Shown here: positions 42,836 to 56,814 of the stretch, one piece after another | How the letters are laid out: each line of letters begins with the position of its first letter | How positions within the stretch are numbered: the first letter of the stretch is position 1 | NCBI GenBank assembly: GCA_021234155.1 | Contig: JAJEKV010000051.1 | Location: 951,692 to 1,015,691 of the forward strand | DNA length: 64,000 nucleotides | Source of the DNA: Isoetes taiwanensis | Taxonomy: Eukaryota; Streptophyta; Lycopodiopsida; Isoetales; Isoetaceae | Reading direction: 5' to 3' | Notes under the pieces: generated by a model | Told to the model about the DNA's origin: nothing | What the model saw: the letters and a program-made list of their open reading frames with translations, nothing else | Databases searched by the model: none | Translations under genes and position numbers: made by a program

Positions 42836-45130
42836 TCGATACTGCACTCTAATTTGGCTTAAATGATAAAAGTTTTTTTAGCAAAATGAGATAACTATTT
42901 CCAAACAACCGATTTAATGGTTTCCAAACAGTGGAAGCATTGTTAATTTGATGATATTGCCCTCATTGAACCATATTTGTTATCAGAACATGTGCCATGT
43001 ATTTGTGAACAAATCAGATTTTTATGCATCTTTGTTCTTTTGGCCCCTCTATCTTGCACCTTTATCTTCTACCACTAATCGTCATTTTTACCACTAGCTG
43101 GCGTCATTTTTCTATCATTTATTAAAAACTATTATGCGTGTATCGAGTTGAGCAAATGCATTGGTGAGTCTTTGATCCGAATCTGGCATGATATCTCACA
43201 ACACGTGAGACAACTCATCTCAAAGTGGGTTCAGATAATCGAATTAAATACCGCCTCAAAATGCAATAATTTGTAGACTCTAAATCCACTCCATTGCATA
43301 TTTCAACACGGGTGAGATCTCGGCCACTAAAATGCCAATTCACGGGCATAGTGTTATTTGCCATCTAATAAATGAGAACAAAAAAAAAAAAGAAATAGAT
43401 GTTCTATGTATTAGACTCACTCTTAGAGGATTTCCCAGAGACAATATTTATCAGATATCTTGATGTGCCAACATCTATGGAAGCGTCTCCATCCTTCGAT
43501 GGAATAAGTACCTTTATGCCTTAAATCCCTTCAACTCTCAATAGTTCCACATAGAATTGTGCGTGACAAAATCTTGCATTAGCAAATACAAAGCGACCAT
43601 TTACCGTCTTTATTGTATATATGTTGGGCATATCTCAAATATATGGCCGGGCGGTGGTTGGGCATATATTGGACATATGTTGGGCAAAATGTTGGAAATA
43701 TATTTGGAAGGACAAATGTTACACAATCTTCATTGTTGTAGGACCTAGATGGCCTTGAAGCGGAGCCGGGATGCGAAACAAGATTGACGTGTTAGATAGC
43801 GAAATCGATTGCGAGCTTTCGGCCATTCGGCCGTCCCTACAGAACAGCGAGACGCCGAACATATGCGGCGTTTTAATTTCCTCGCGCATATTATTTCAAT
43901 GACTTTATTCAATGGATGAGATCAAATCTTAAAATTAGCGGCCACAGATGTGGCCGCATGGCTCTTTTAGCGTCTCGATATCACTAAGATGTAAACAATG
44001 ATACATTTGTTGAATTTCACATAATATTTTTGTTTACTCCACGAGCAATGCGGTTAATATCAAGACCTATAGATTATGCTAAAAGAAGCTATAAACATAA
44101 ACATGACATCCTCAACATCACAGCACAGATCCACAGAAAACTCCTTGATGTAGCCAAGGAGTTTCTTGCTCTCTGTCTTTCAAGAACACCCTATCTTTTA
44201 GATGGAACTAATTTGTAGTTCGATGAGTGACATGGAGTTGGTTACACTTATTCCAATAAGTAGAAGCAGAGAGCCTTCAGGTGTTTAGAGAAGCCAACAT
44301 AATAGGCATGCTATGTCACAAATAAACAATTAATACCAAGTTTGTGTTATTGTTTTCTTTTCGTTAAAGAACCACCCAAAAATGCATGCATTTTTCAAAC
44401 CAAACAACTAATACATAAGGCATCCATTTTAGTTTAAGCTTCCGGATGCTCTTTACTCCTTTGTTTGAGCTTTCAAACAATGCCTATGAAATTCAAAGGA
44501 GGATTCACTACATATCCAGTAGCAGTAAATGAAGGACCCTTCTATTGAAGGGTGGAAATAATCACTCATGCCCAACCACTTAGCCATAGCCAAATCCTTC
44601 GATTACCGAAATGCATTTTGTTTTCCAACTACATGATTAATCACACGCATACTTGACGTCAATTATTTCAAACAAAAGTTTGCAGAATCTAAATCTCCAC
44701 CATGAAGAAACCAAAATTTGTATAGGAATTATATTCATCAAAGGGCTTGTTCCTTGAATCATGTTCCTTTGTTTGCAAAGAAGAAAGGTAAGATTGCAGA
44801 ACTATTGGCAGAAATTATAGAGGCATCTTTTTATCCATCACTTGTACAGGTTCTTCAAGATTCTCAATTGAACTCTCACGTTGGTATACAAACAAAGCCA
44901 GATCTCACGCATCAAGATTTGGTGAAACGAGGATGTGAACATTCCCTCACATTAAGATCCAATTAGCTTTATCAGATAACTGTGCTTTCTTAAAATCTTA
45001 TGAATATTTTTCCTTTAAATCCCTTTCTATGAAGATCCCTATGATTTTAATAGTATTCCACTAGGTTTCTTGAGTACTTCTTTGGCTCCCCAAGAGGTGT
45101 ACAAAGTTTATCATAGTTGATTATTTAGGG
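42836..45130. other. no confident gene
   Basis: Includes an A-tract at 43378-43391 without target duplication and, at 43.74-43.98 kb, a CpG-rich block with the palindrome CGGCCATTCGGCCG. The frame at 44718-44966 has no recognised content. Confidence 0.3.
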
Positions 45131-45136
45131 ACATAT

Positions 45137-45340
45137 GAAGTTAAGTGCATGTCTATCTTGGGCAGCCTTGGTGAAACCTTATTTAAAGCCAACAACATTA
45201 AGCGAGCGACCAAACATTTCTCACGTATTTAGGGGCTGATGTGAAGTTAAGATGTCTATCTATCTTGGAGCAGCACAACCGAACCTCATTGAAATTTTAT
45301 TTAGAACCAACAATTTTAAACAAAGCGGCCAAACAATTCT
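45137..45340. repeat. diverged tandem duplication, period 106 bp
   Basis: GAAGTTAAG...CTATCTTGG...CCTTATTTAAAGCCAACAAC...CGACCAAACA (45137) recurs at 45243 as GAAGTTAAG...CTATCTTGG...TTTTATTTAGAACCAACAA...CGGCCAAACA. Confidence 0.7.
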
Positions 45341-45349
45341 CCTAGAATG

Positions 45350-48300
45350 TCGAAGAATGAAAAGAAATTACTCTGTGCACATTCAATGTGGCCAAATTAG
45401 CGGACAAACTATAATTTTTGCTCGAATACAAGGCACTACTTGTTTCTGTATCACTGTCGGTCTTTTGCAATAGTATTTGCTACAACCATTGAGTGATTGG
45501 CATTAATGTCATCAACTTTGGAACACACATGGCTGTTTTACGAACATATGAAGCTTCATCTTTGTTTTTCTGAATCAACCTGAAGTAAAACTGAACCGGG
45601 CACAAAGATATTAATTTTTGTCACTTTCGAATGCACCTAAGCTCTCACGTAAAAAGCGCAACAGAAAGCTATCAAGTCATAGAAACCTTTGTCGAGACTT
45701 AAAACACATCGAGTTGTTTCAATTTTAGCCAACATAAACCAAATACAATCACGGATCAAACAAGTCAAAGAAAGGATTGATAAAGGAAAACAAAGACCCC
45801 TTTCATGCATGCATTGGTGCATTATGTTCCAAAGGTCTTGAGATAGCATGCAAATTCATCATTACGAATCTATCGAGAATCCGATTCCCATCAATAGAGT
45901 ATGTAATGAGGGAACAATTCAGCCATTTTGTTCAACTTATCACCTTTGCATCATTTTGCATGAATATATATGTCAAATGCAAATGCTTCAAAGCACCTCA
46001 CTTCTTTATACTAAGTTCTTGAGGTTTCTTGTTTTGCATATCTTCCATTTATACGCATGTATGATTCTATTTCTAGTTCTTATTAGTGTGAACCTGTTTT
46101 ATTTTATGGTTGTTTCCCATAACCAATAGTTGCCACACCAATAAACCAGCATCGTACTGTGGAACGGACTCTTACTTATCCGGCTATTATATTGCTCTAC
46201 ATAAAAATTGCGAGTCAAGTATGAGTCTAAGTATAGCGTCGATTACCACAGTAATAACGTTAGGTCTACTTGATTCAAAAGACATCCCCAAATGCATCTA
46301 TTTTCCTTTCTTGTCTTGACATTGGACAATAGAAGCTGCCAAAACAATGACTTGATTATTAATAGCATGTGTGATGCGAGATCTTGAAGTTTGAATTGGG
46401 CGTTTGAATTAGAAGTTTTAACTACGGAAGATAGCCCGACTGGCTTTCTATCTACATAAAGGTTCTAAGAGCAGCGCAAACTTCAATAATAGTCCATTTA
46501 AGAACAGCTGCGTGTTGCAGTACGCAAAATCCCAATTCTTTTGCAAGTATAGGGGCAAATGGAGGATGCTTGAAATGGCCGTATTTATAGTGACAAAGTC
46601 GATGGCATAATGATCATATGAATGCGTAAAATGTTTGGTGAATTATCACAAACTTGCTCATACTAGCAATAGCTAGCTTTGCACATGATTGGCTTCGGTT
46701 TACAGTTTACAAAAATTTTATACGCTTGCAAGGCGTAACACATATCATCACATGCATTGCTGACAAATCTGGTCACATCACGAGAGTTCAGCAGGGCCTA
46801 AGATCCAGCGGCACTTCCACATGGCTATCTGATTACCTACTAAATGAGAATCTGTTGGTATTATTATGGAATTACCAGAAATTTCCTCATCTTGGCGGTC
46901 TGCAGTGCAGAAAAAAAGGGCTTCATAGGCTGACAGAAATGTCTTGCATTGGATATGGCATCTACCAATTGTAGGTAAGCATCGTTTTAATTATTTTCTT
47001 TAAAGTGCACCCTATGAAGCACGCCTCCAAGGCTTGTACTACTGCTCTGATTGATACTCGATTGGAAAGAATCACTTTTAGCATATTCCTCGAACCGATA
47101 TTTACCTAGCAAAAATAGCAAACAAAGCCTTTGAGCAAAACATAGATGTTGTGCATACAGTGACATTTAAAGGAGGACATACAACGAGGTAAGGGTATAA
47201 TAATGATTCCGTACTCCAACAACTAGAGAGAGCTGGAACTTCAGAAAATAATCCTCCTTTTCCCACATTCAACCCATTTTTCCTTTCCACGATGCATGGA
47301 ATGGTTTCGCGGCCGCAAGTAGAGAATACCTAAAGATATCATGTGATATTATGGTGCATGCTAATCCGGGTAACTAATTATATACCTTTTGGGTACTTGA
47401 GAGAGAGCTCTTTGAGCATGTCTTGCTAAAGTCAATGCCCATTACTAGACTTTATAGAGGTTTGGCATGGAGCGAGGTTAATGCAAATCTTAGATCAAGC
47501 ATTCTCTCAATTTACTTGAGAGGTTTGGAAGAGTGTAAGCACATGGTCACCTCATCGACAGGCATTTGGAGCTGAAATGCTACCAAAACATTCTCCAAAT
47601 TTTTGTGCACACGCCCTGTTCAAAACAAATTTAGCTGATCAATTTCTCGACCATCAATATCAGCGGGATACTATACCACAGCTGATCCCAATAATCCTGT
47701 TATTACATGGAGTGAATAATTCACCTTAGATTGCAGAATTTCTCCTATCATCACGTTTACGCACGAGCGGAGCTAATAACTTACACCCTAGCGTGATAAA
47801 GCTCTGCCTTTGTCACCGAGCCCATTGCGGAAGCACCTTGCTCATCACTTTTGGTATTCGATGCGATGCGAGGTAGCTACCTTCATCCTCAGGTAATTAT
47901 TACTCAAAGTGCTCAAATCTGGGCGACCACCCAATTTGATTATGATTGTGATGACTAGAAACACATTTGATATTTAGAAGCTTTTACTTTGATTGGCCTT
48001 GAAAGTTTGCAAGGCGAACACAAATTGCCACTCTGTATTAATCAATACAAGAACTTCTGGGGAAAGCCAATGCCCACACATATTCTAAAATAAGTTATAT
48101 CACATATGCCATACTCCACGGCATAACTATATATACAGCGGTTCAAAGCAAGTCCAACCGCTCCCAAATGCAAAATTAATGATGTGTGCTATTGGCCCAT
48201 TATTATTCCTTCCACTTGATAAAAAGACATACTCTCTGGAATGCGGGAGCGAGCGAACTCATTATACATAGATTACTTACATTAGATGTCCTCCACAAGA

Positions 48301-50640
48301 GAGCATTCTCGGAGCTCAACCAGTTAAAATGCATACAGGCATCCATTACCTTGCAATGGTTATTTGCAAAAGAGCATCATTCTCAACTCTCTTCTAAGCA
48401 TTTGCCCTTTGTTTCCTTCTAAGTCCAGATTGTACTTTGAGTAAGCTATTATTTCTTGATTAGCGCTGCTGCCCGAAGAAGGCAAGGATTGGGTCATTCT
48501 CCGTTCACTTAGGGAAGAGAACAAAATAAATCATCAACTTATTAAATTTGGCATTAAATTATCTTTACAATAAGACATATACCAAAATTTGCATGACACA
48601 TATATTATCTCAGCTGCACATCTTGCACCTCTATAGAGGCACAACAAAGCGTATAATTAGTTGCATTTCTCCGACACATCCTTTATTTTAGAAGTGAACT
48701 AGAGAATAGTAAAAAGCAATCCAACCATAAGTAGCTTTTCATGTTCACATTGCGAAGCAGTGGAAAGCAATCAACAGAGAATGTGTGGCTACTGCGAGAA
48801 AGCAACGGAACTTTGATAATACTGGAATGCATCCTAGCAAACGCATGCATATATCATAGAGGCAAGACATACACAAATTGTGGTGATACCTTGTGGGAGA
48901 CATAGCAAGTCTCCAAGTGGGAGAGCGTAGCAAGTCTTAAAATCGTATGACCAATAAAAATTAAATATGAAGGCGTATGCAAGTAAATTTGGAAGGCATA
49001 TTAATAGCATGCTTTCGATTTACGTAACACCACATCCACCACTACATGAGCTCGCGAAAGCCAAAACAAAGAGAACTGAAACAGCACAAACTTTTACTCG
49101 GCATCAAGTTGGCGACAATTGTTATTCTACCCATCAAACTCCTCTGCGGGCGCTCCTATATTATCTAGATTTGCCATTGAAAATTCTTTGTTTGGAAATT
49201 GTCTCGTAAATTGGCTATCAGCGGATATAATAAGGCAAAATAGGCGTACCTGAAGAAACACGCAAGCGGCAAACTAAATGAGTTAAAGCACAATCCATAT
49301 TTGAAATCCATATTCCAGCGGCTGTTGAAATCACGGAGTAAATTACAGAGTCTCGCTTTTCTTGGGGCCAAGAGATAGGTGATTAAAAGCAGAACCTAAA
49401 CATCAATAGAAGCGCAGCGGAAGTGATATTCGATATTTTAAAAGCCACAAACCCGAGGTTAAGTAAGTCGATAAGCGTATCAATTTCTGAAATATGGCAA
49501 ATGTTTCGCCACTTGATACATCCATGTTTGAAGGCTTGAACAACAATCTCCGATTACTGCGGTTGAAAGAACCGTTTAAATAGTCAAAATCAGAGCAAGA
49601 AGGTGATGATATTAACCTTAAAGCTTTGGTTGAAGTCGCACTTCTAGCTCGAAACGACCTACACGCAGTAAATCTTCAAGTTTTGAAACTCTTTTGCCAG
49701 AGCTGGCCGGGTTAAATAGAGTTGATAGCGACATCGGCTGAAATGCCGGGCGGTTTGCATACCCATCCTTGCAAAAAAGAAGCGGCGTTTACATGTGTGA
49801 GGGCATAATATTGAGAAATTGGAAAAGCATTTGATGGTTCCTCAAAAATCTAGGAAACAATGCATCTTTTGGACAATGCATTATAAAAACCTTACCTCGG
49901 TAGATCCACGGAGAGCGTTCTCGGCACAATGCTTTGTAAGAGTTAAGCGGGAATTCTCTCCTAACTCATTTTGATCTGACGTATGCTTTTCAACTTCTAT
50001 TGGCAACGTAGACCAGCGAGAAAAGACAAATCTGAGAATTTTATAGCGGAGATAAAGCGGCTGGCATGCACATTCATTCGAACAGCGGATCTAGTCTACC
50101 GTAGGCTTCGGAGATAAACCTTGTCTGGCAGGCGGTGGATATCTTCATTTCTGAGCAAGACATGAAAGGAAAAAGGAAAGCGGCTCACGTATTTTTTAGT
50201 AAATATAAGCGGACGGGAGATCAATTAGAAACAAAGGAATGGAGGCAAAGGATCGCATTTTGCCCAGCAGCGGAAGAGGAAAGCCTTGTCCTTACGGTTA
50301 AATGCGTCTGTATTTTTGGTGCCGCGCCATACAGTGCTTGCTTAACATTAGTTTGATATTCTTAAGGAATACCATCGCCCAAACCATATTTGGAATTTCT
50401 AGAACCGACTCGTAAAGGAAAATCCGGCTATTAGGAACAACGATGGCGGCCACGGCCTTAATGATCCGGGTGCATTTACACCTTTGTGACATGCCGATTC
50501 ATAACCAAACTTCGTTTCTATCTCCGGATATACCCGGCTGAGATGAATCGGTATGCAAAGAGCGAATGCCTGCGGAGTAGAAGCCGGATCTGGAGGCCGA
50601 AGCGGGGGATAATTTAGGTTTCAAGCGTCTCGAAAATCCA
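45350..50640. other. no confident gene; CpG-richer toward its end
   Basis: Small overlapping frames on both strands, none recognised (the 46654-46974 frame is the longest, 106 codons). From about 47.8 kb GCGG and CG words become noticeably more frequent than in 5-40 kb. Confidence 0.3.
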
Positions 50641-50644
50641 CAGG

Positions 50645-50945
50645 ACCAATTGATGGAGAAATGGAATTGGGGCTTTGTTAATGGAGCGTTCATCGAGGAG
50701 ATGGGCCAGTAGAGATATCTGTACCAATATTTTTGGTACACCAGCAGAGGGGCGTGCTTGGGGAGTTCTGGTGGCACCGTGCGAAGATCCATCTCAAAGA
50801 TGGTGGCCAGAGATCAATCTCTACCAAGATTTTGTGGCATAATCTCTACACCATTTGAGACTCCTACATGTTTGTGGCACCCAATATAATTGTATATATA
50901 TAGTGATATAATTATTAGGAGTGGCTTCCTAGAACCTTCTTTTAT
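50645..50945 (+). mobile_element. palindromic MITE-like element, copy 4 (decayed)
   Basis: Same order as copy 3 (TTGGGGCTTTG, ATCTGTACCAATATTTTTGG, GCTTGGGGAGTT, GAGATCAATCTCTACCAAGA, TTTGTGGCACCCAATATAAT), but both GGCCGTCCATCT palindromes are mutated, so it is an older or damaged copy. Confidence 0.7.
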
Positions 50946-50949
50946 ATCT

Positions 50950-53630
50950 ATACGCCAAATCTTGTGGCCGTCGATTTGCTCCTCGCCAGTCGGTAGTCGG
51001 ATCGAGGTAGCTTCGAGGATTTGGCGAGGAGATATGGTATTGGCCTTCCATCTTGGAAATTCTAGAAGATGACAAAATTCTAGAACATTCTTCAATCTTC
51101 TGACGCTCATTATATATATAATAATCTTGACGGGCCTGCCAGAGTTACCATCGCCTCTATTTTTACGTTTTTCTATATGGATTTATTGGCGGGCCTCTTT
51201 GGATGACATCGCCTCGGTTATATAATGCTATATATATGGCTTCTCCTATCTGGCTCGGCCTCTGGGGATCGTCCTTCCTCTTGCTTTAGATTCGGCATGG
51301 AATTTTGGAGCTTTGGGCTGGTTTGGCTAAAATCTTGGCTATTGATTATTGTTGAAATTTGAGATAGATGTGGCATTTTGGATGCTTATTATCAAGACGG
51401 TCGAGTTTGACATTCTTGAGGACAAAATAGAGATCTTGACGTGCCTCTTCGCACTTTGGGGTTACGAAATTCAACTTTACCTCATTAAGCCCCAAAATCT
51501 TGTGGGCACAGTGCATTGGCTCTGGTCGTGTTGCCTCGGAGGCTAACTGCGAGGTTAGGAGCTTGAGATTTAGGCGTTTAGTGATGATAATCTAGTAAGT
51601 TATTCTTGGTGGCTGAAATTATTTTTTTATTTGTATGCATTTTTAGGCTTCGGGGACATGCAACCCCGATGTCAAGGGTGTCGATTAATACTGCGTGAGC
51701 TCACAGCCAGCATACCGCCACGCTCTATGGGATTCTTTGATGTATTTCCATATATAGCCTACATGGGCCTTTGTGATTGAAGGCCTCAAAGCGAGGGAAC
51801 TGGTTGATTGCCATAAGCGGAGCCTTAGGTCCTTGAGCCCCAAGCGGGGCCACATCCATTGTTTTGAGATTTCCGGTGATAGAATTCTACTTGGGCTTAC
51901 AGGTACGCCCAGTTTTAAGATCTGGAACTCAAGAATGGCCCGGGTATTCTTCCTTCTTTGGTTTTGTAGTCTTAATCTTTGTTTGAAATATTTTTTTTTA
52001 ATGAGGAGAGGAAGCAGTTGGGTCAATCCTAAAATTAAATACCAACAAAGGAAGGAGCTTCTTAGCCAAATTTAAATGATAAGCCCATAACAAGCTCTAC
52101 CTCCTTTAGTTTGAATGGATTGTGGTTGGTTTTACATTTATTCTGAGGGAATGATATTGTTTTTTGAAATACGAGATAGAGTTTGGGAATTCTATGGCAT
52201 ATTGTGAGAAAAGGATAAAGGGAAAGGTTGCCACTGGAAACCTTAAAATTTTGCGTATTTGGAAGGGTTATACTAGAGCCAAACATGGATAAGGCGGTCT
52301 ACAAGTTTAAGTTTACTAAAGCTTTTAAATTAAGCATTATATTGCCGTCTTTTGCTACAAATGCCAACAAATTCAGACCTTCTATAGGTTAGAAGCGGGG
52401 AAGGGTATGTCGGTTAGAGGCTTATCTTACATTAGATTTATCGCGCTGGTTGTATGTACCCGGGTGAAAGCATATTTGTAGTGGAACAAAAGCGTGCATT
52501 TAGCACCACATTTTTGGGTGCTAAGTGTGTAGTGGAACTACCGAATTTGTAATTAGGGCGGTTATTTTTTCAAATATACACATGATTACTTATTCAAAAT
52601 TTTGGCCATACCGGTCTTGTCCGGTCTTATTGACCCAATGTACGCGTCGACACCAAGCTTCGATCATGCTCCTTAATCGGCAAGATTCATTTGATTACGA
52701 GATTTTTCATTTTTCCTCACCATTTACGATTTAAGCAGAAGATCGATCCGCGAAATAGCTCGATCATACCAGACTTGAATGCCATGGGATACACCTACGG
52801 AAAAATGTCTGAGCAAAGAAAAGCATTCGCCACACAAAAGAAATGAGTGTTTGGGGGCCAGAAAGTATTAGAAAAATCCACTTACAGGTAGGTTGCATTC
52901 TAGATTAAGGGGATGCCCTTGATTCTCTGTTATTTTAGAATATTGTTTTTGTTTCATCATGCGAGGTTGAAGAATCTGAGCAAGGAAATTATAATGAATA
53001 TATATGTGCCTTAAAAAATCCACAGGCGAGGAGGTAATGCACGGGAGGCATAGCCTCCACAGGACTATAGGCCTTCGCGTATTACCTTCACACAAAAGGA
53101 AAAGAAATAAAGCGGGTTGAGTTTTGGCAAAATAGTGAGGGAAGCGAGGCAACACACCCACAGGATAATCACTTCACTCTGTGAAATGACTAGGCCACAA
53201 TTCAAGCCTCCTCAAGTACGTAAGAAGAATCTAAAGGGAAAATCAACTGAAAAATGGAAGTGCGCACTCAGCCCTCTTATTACCGGAACCACCATGATGC
53301 AATTTAATATTGGAACTATTATTTTCCGACAAGGTCTAGCAAGCTTGAACATTAGAATTTTTGCCCGCTTCTTCATTTGGGTGTGTTTATGAGAGATTAT
53401 GTAGCAGGAAATTTGAAATGTACACTTCTAGTTTGAGTTGTAGTGGATAATTTTGAGTTCCGCGGTAGTAGCTCCAAATGTGTTCTGGAGACGGTCATAT
53501 GGTGCCAATTATATGTTAATAATGTAGTTTGTAGCATATGTAGTGTCACATATAGTACGAACATGGTACACCTTATCTGAATAGTGAATTGGCTTTATAT
53601 GTTTCTATACTTAGTGTCATATGCTTGATG
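50950..53630. other. no confident gene
   Basis: Frames at 51773-52075 and 52868-53161 lack motifs and splice partners. Short (AT)n tracts near 51.1 and 51.2 kb. Confidence 0.3.
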
Positions 53631-53639
53631 TTGGGTATA

Positions 53640-54070
53640 GTGATACTTGTAGATGATGGATTGTGGTGCCAAATTTCTTTGCTTTGAAATATTGCACCAG
53701 CTATACGCGCCTACACATATGGGGTGGTGGATGCACAGGATGTGGTGCCTTCTTTGCATTAATGGTGCCACATGTGGTGTCTAATGTATGGCACCACTAT
53801 GGATCCACATTTGCACCACATGTGAATTGTCTTTGGCGCCATTTGTGGTCGCGAGAAGTATGGATTGCCATATGGTGGCCTTGGGTGCATTGTGGTGCCA
53901 TAGGTGAATTGTGTCATGAGGCACCGGTTGGTGCACATGCCACACCACATGTGGTGAATATGGCATACACCACAGTGCCACATGCCACACCACATGTGGT
54001 GAATGTGGCGCCATTTGTAGTTGCAAGAGTTTGTCATGATGGAATTTGTGGTGTATAAAGTGGTGCACAT
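53640..54070. repeat. palindromic GTGGTG/CACCAC satellite
   Basis: Irregular repetition of TGGTGCCA, CACATGTGGTG and GGCACC. The 14-bp perfect palindrome CACCACATGTGGTG occurs at 53943-53956 and 53988-54001. Because the repeat is self-complementary, long frames open on both strands (for example 53663-54058 and 53759-54079); these are compositional artefacts. Confidence 0.75.
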
Positions 54071-54079
54071 TTGTGTCAT

Positions 54080-54925
54080 GTGGTACTAACCTTGGATTAC
54101 TTTCAGGTTAGATTCAACGAGGACCTTTGCAGAATGGATCAACTCTACAAGATCAGAAGTGATTGATTAGTAGGTAGGAGTTGCAAACTTGTGATCAAAG
54201 CTGCGGGTGCTACAAATGAAGGTTGACAACGGGTTCATAGGAAGATGAATAAAGATTTAAAAAATGGGAAGGAATGATTAAGGATAAAACCAAATTACGA
54301 TGCGAGGCCGGTGTGGGCTATATGCCAAGATCTGGTGAGGCTGTACGGAGCAGCGGATAAAATCGAGGAGCTTAATCACAACACTGTATGGGGCTGACTG
54401 CTTGACATTAGAGAAGTCTTTGGAACCAATTAGAGGTTTTGTGCACGGGACGTCTTCCTTTATTTATGCGGATACCTGCTTCGGACCGCCAGTAAAGGCT
54501 GAAGGTTATGGTAGTGGTTTGTCCATTACGTGGCAGATCCTCCGGTGGATGGAAACCACCACCAACTTTGATTCTTTGAATCGATCCTGTACCATCTTCC
54601 ATGCGCTCGGCCTCTTGAGAGGTACTTCATAACAAAATTCTGAAGTGCCCAGGTATAGTGTATTCTCATTGACAAATTTGCGTTCACTTTACTTGAGTTG
54701 TAATCATTGTTGCATTGGGGGTACATCGCCGTTTTCTCTCTGACTGGGTACAAGCCTTAGGTGTGAGTAGGGATCCAAAGCAACTTCAAGCCTCTTGAGG
54801 GGCGCTACGGTGAGCACTTATAGGTAGCAGTTTACATGCCCAGGCTGATGTAAGGAGACGGATGCGAGTGGGATTAGTGGACTTCCTAATCTTTTCACCA
54901 CGGCAGTGCTACGTTTGTCTTTTAT
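54080..54925. other. no confident gene
   Basis: Frames on both strands at 54.4-54.6 kb overlap without any recognised motif. Confidence 0.3.
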
Positions 54926-54928
54926 TTT

Positions 54929-55280
54929 GATGTGTCAATTTGCCCCTAGGATGAGATTGGCTCTCACTCATTTTGGGTGGCGAATTAGATACATCAGCGA
55001 GAAGCTTCGAAAAAAGAGAGTAAGTCAGCTTGAATCTCCTTCGTTTTTACGTTTTATTGTATCTAATTTGCCCCCTAGGATGACATGGCTCACTTTCGGT
55101 GGCGAATTTAGATACATCAACTGACTTCGAAAAGGGAGTAAGCGGTACAAAACAAGATCACAGCTGGCTTAGTCTCTTTTTGTTTCTCTTTTTGTTTTGT
55201 GTATCTAAAGTGCCCCTTTGGGATGAGATAAACTCTGCGGCTCATTTTTAGGGGACACTTTAGATATATAAAAACGAGGA
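54929..55280. repeat. three tandem hairpins with covarying arms
   Basis: Hairpin 1 (54929-54995) pairs GATGTGTCAATTTGCC with GGCGAATTAGATACATC; hairpin 2 (55059-55115) pairs GTATCTAATTTGCC with GGCGAATTTAGATAC; hairpin 3 (55201-55267) pairs GTATCTAAAGTGCCCC with GGGGACACTTTAGATA. The loops share TAGGATGAGAT-type sequence. Each hairpin is followed by a CTTCGAAAA-GAGAGTAA-like block. Units are about 130-145 bp apart. Confidence 0.8.
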
Positions 55281-55329
55281 ACATCGTAAAGAGAGTAAAA
55301 AGTAGGAGCTTAATTTAAAAAAACCAAAA

Positions 55330-56800
55330 CATGCTACAATCAATTGGCAGGTTAATTTCCAGGTTTTACTTGAGCATGGTGCGTTTACTAATTAGTCCTG
55401 GCTGTATTCATCTTTGGTATATCCATCAGCACGCAAAGGGGTATTTTCTACCCTCAAAGGTAACCAAGTATTGTTTGATGCAATTGGGATATGTAGCTTA
55501 CTTCTTCATCCCTACTTTGTAGATATAGAGGTACAACAATTGATTAGGGGACAAGACACTCACACACCCCTTAAAGCATTAGACCACAGAGATGAAACTT
55601 CGGGCAAATGGAAGATATCGAGGATTCTGAGAGTCGGACAAATCCCGATAGATATCAACAAATCGTTAAGATTGCATCAAGTCAAGCTCGGTAGGTGCTC
55701 AAGCTGGACAACAATCTGCCGGATCGGCCGGATGCATTAAGTCATGCTCCCACACCAATCTGCCAAATGTCCAATGGTCATCAGTTATAATCTGAACAAA
55801 TCGTTTACGTTGAATGTAAGTCACAAGGTAACTTCAATCTTTGTGCACATCTTCTTTTAATTTGACCCATATAGTTGCAGAATACATTAAATTTTTGCAT
55901 TTGGAAGTGTCACCGGAGAAAAAGCAAGAGCGAATTCCAAGAAGCAAAAGGCACCAAGACATTAGGCGGTTCCGTACACACCGAAGAGATGCTGGAAAGC
56001 GAAGTTCCAGCCACTAAGAAATGCGGCGGTTCCGATACGCACCAACTCACATTCCATCACGGAGACTACGGGTTAAGCCCAATCACCTTGTTTTTTACAC
56101 TACAATGCAGGTTACGGGTAGAAGCTATGACAGAGTGGTCGCGCCAAAGAGATGATGTTAAGTTGATCACGCCGCGGAACCAAGTGGGTAATGTAACTAG
56201 ACCAATTTGGGCGAGTTCATAGATTGATGCGGTCGGAATTTCATACTTAGCACTTTGGTCCGACCTCTGGGGCTCAAAACTTGAGAGTCATAGTTAAAGG
56301 GAGCATTGATGAAACACAAGGACAAATTCAAGTTCATGTATAGGTCGGGGATGATTGTACTGGCAAGCCCCTTTTTACTGCCAGCACAATTTATTTAGGT
56401 AGATGTAATTTTTTTGAAGCACACGAAAAGGTCTCTGGCTTAATTTCGAGGTTTCACAAAGAAGAGCGTGTTCTGGTGGTGGCAGAATACGGGTACCTCA
56501 ATCGCCCAAACACCGCGTCTGTCCCAAGCGGTTTGGAGCCGGCGATGATGGCAATTTCCTCATGAATGATCTAAGGTTTGGCCGAGGGGGTTCTTGAAAG
56601 CGGGGAATGTACAAAGTTATGTAGAAGCCAACAAAATCTGAATATGTTTGTGATGAGAGTCAAATTTGTGTATTAATATGATGAAAAACATAGAACTAAA
56701 GCTTAGAAATAGTATTGTGTGTATATGATGTAACCTCTCTTGACTTTAATATAAACAAGTTTTACTTCAAATTGTTCATTTCTTGGCTATTTCAATGTTC
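55330..56800. other. unrecognised ORFs, low support
   Basis: The frame at 55875-56222 (115 codons) has an internal echo (LGGSVHTEEM and CGGSDTHQL) and a basic start (KCHRRKSKSEFQEAKGTK), but no known domain. Another at 55414-55740 overlaps nothing recognisable. Confidence 0.25.
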
Positions 56801-56814
56801 CTCAAAGGTTTTCA

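Noticed and set aside
43370-43395. Poly-A tract suggesting another retrotransposon end
   Set aside because: No flanking target duplication was found; the same holds for the tract at 18641-18653.
53663-54058. 131-codon ORF and opposite-strand frames of similar size
   Set aside because: Produced by the self-complementary GTGGTG satellite; Cys/His/Trp-rich composition is that of the repeat.
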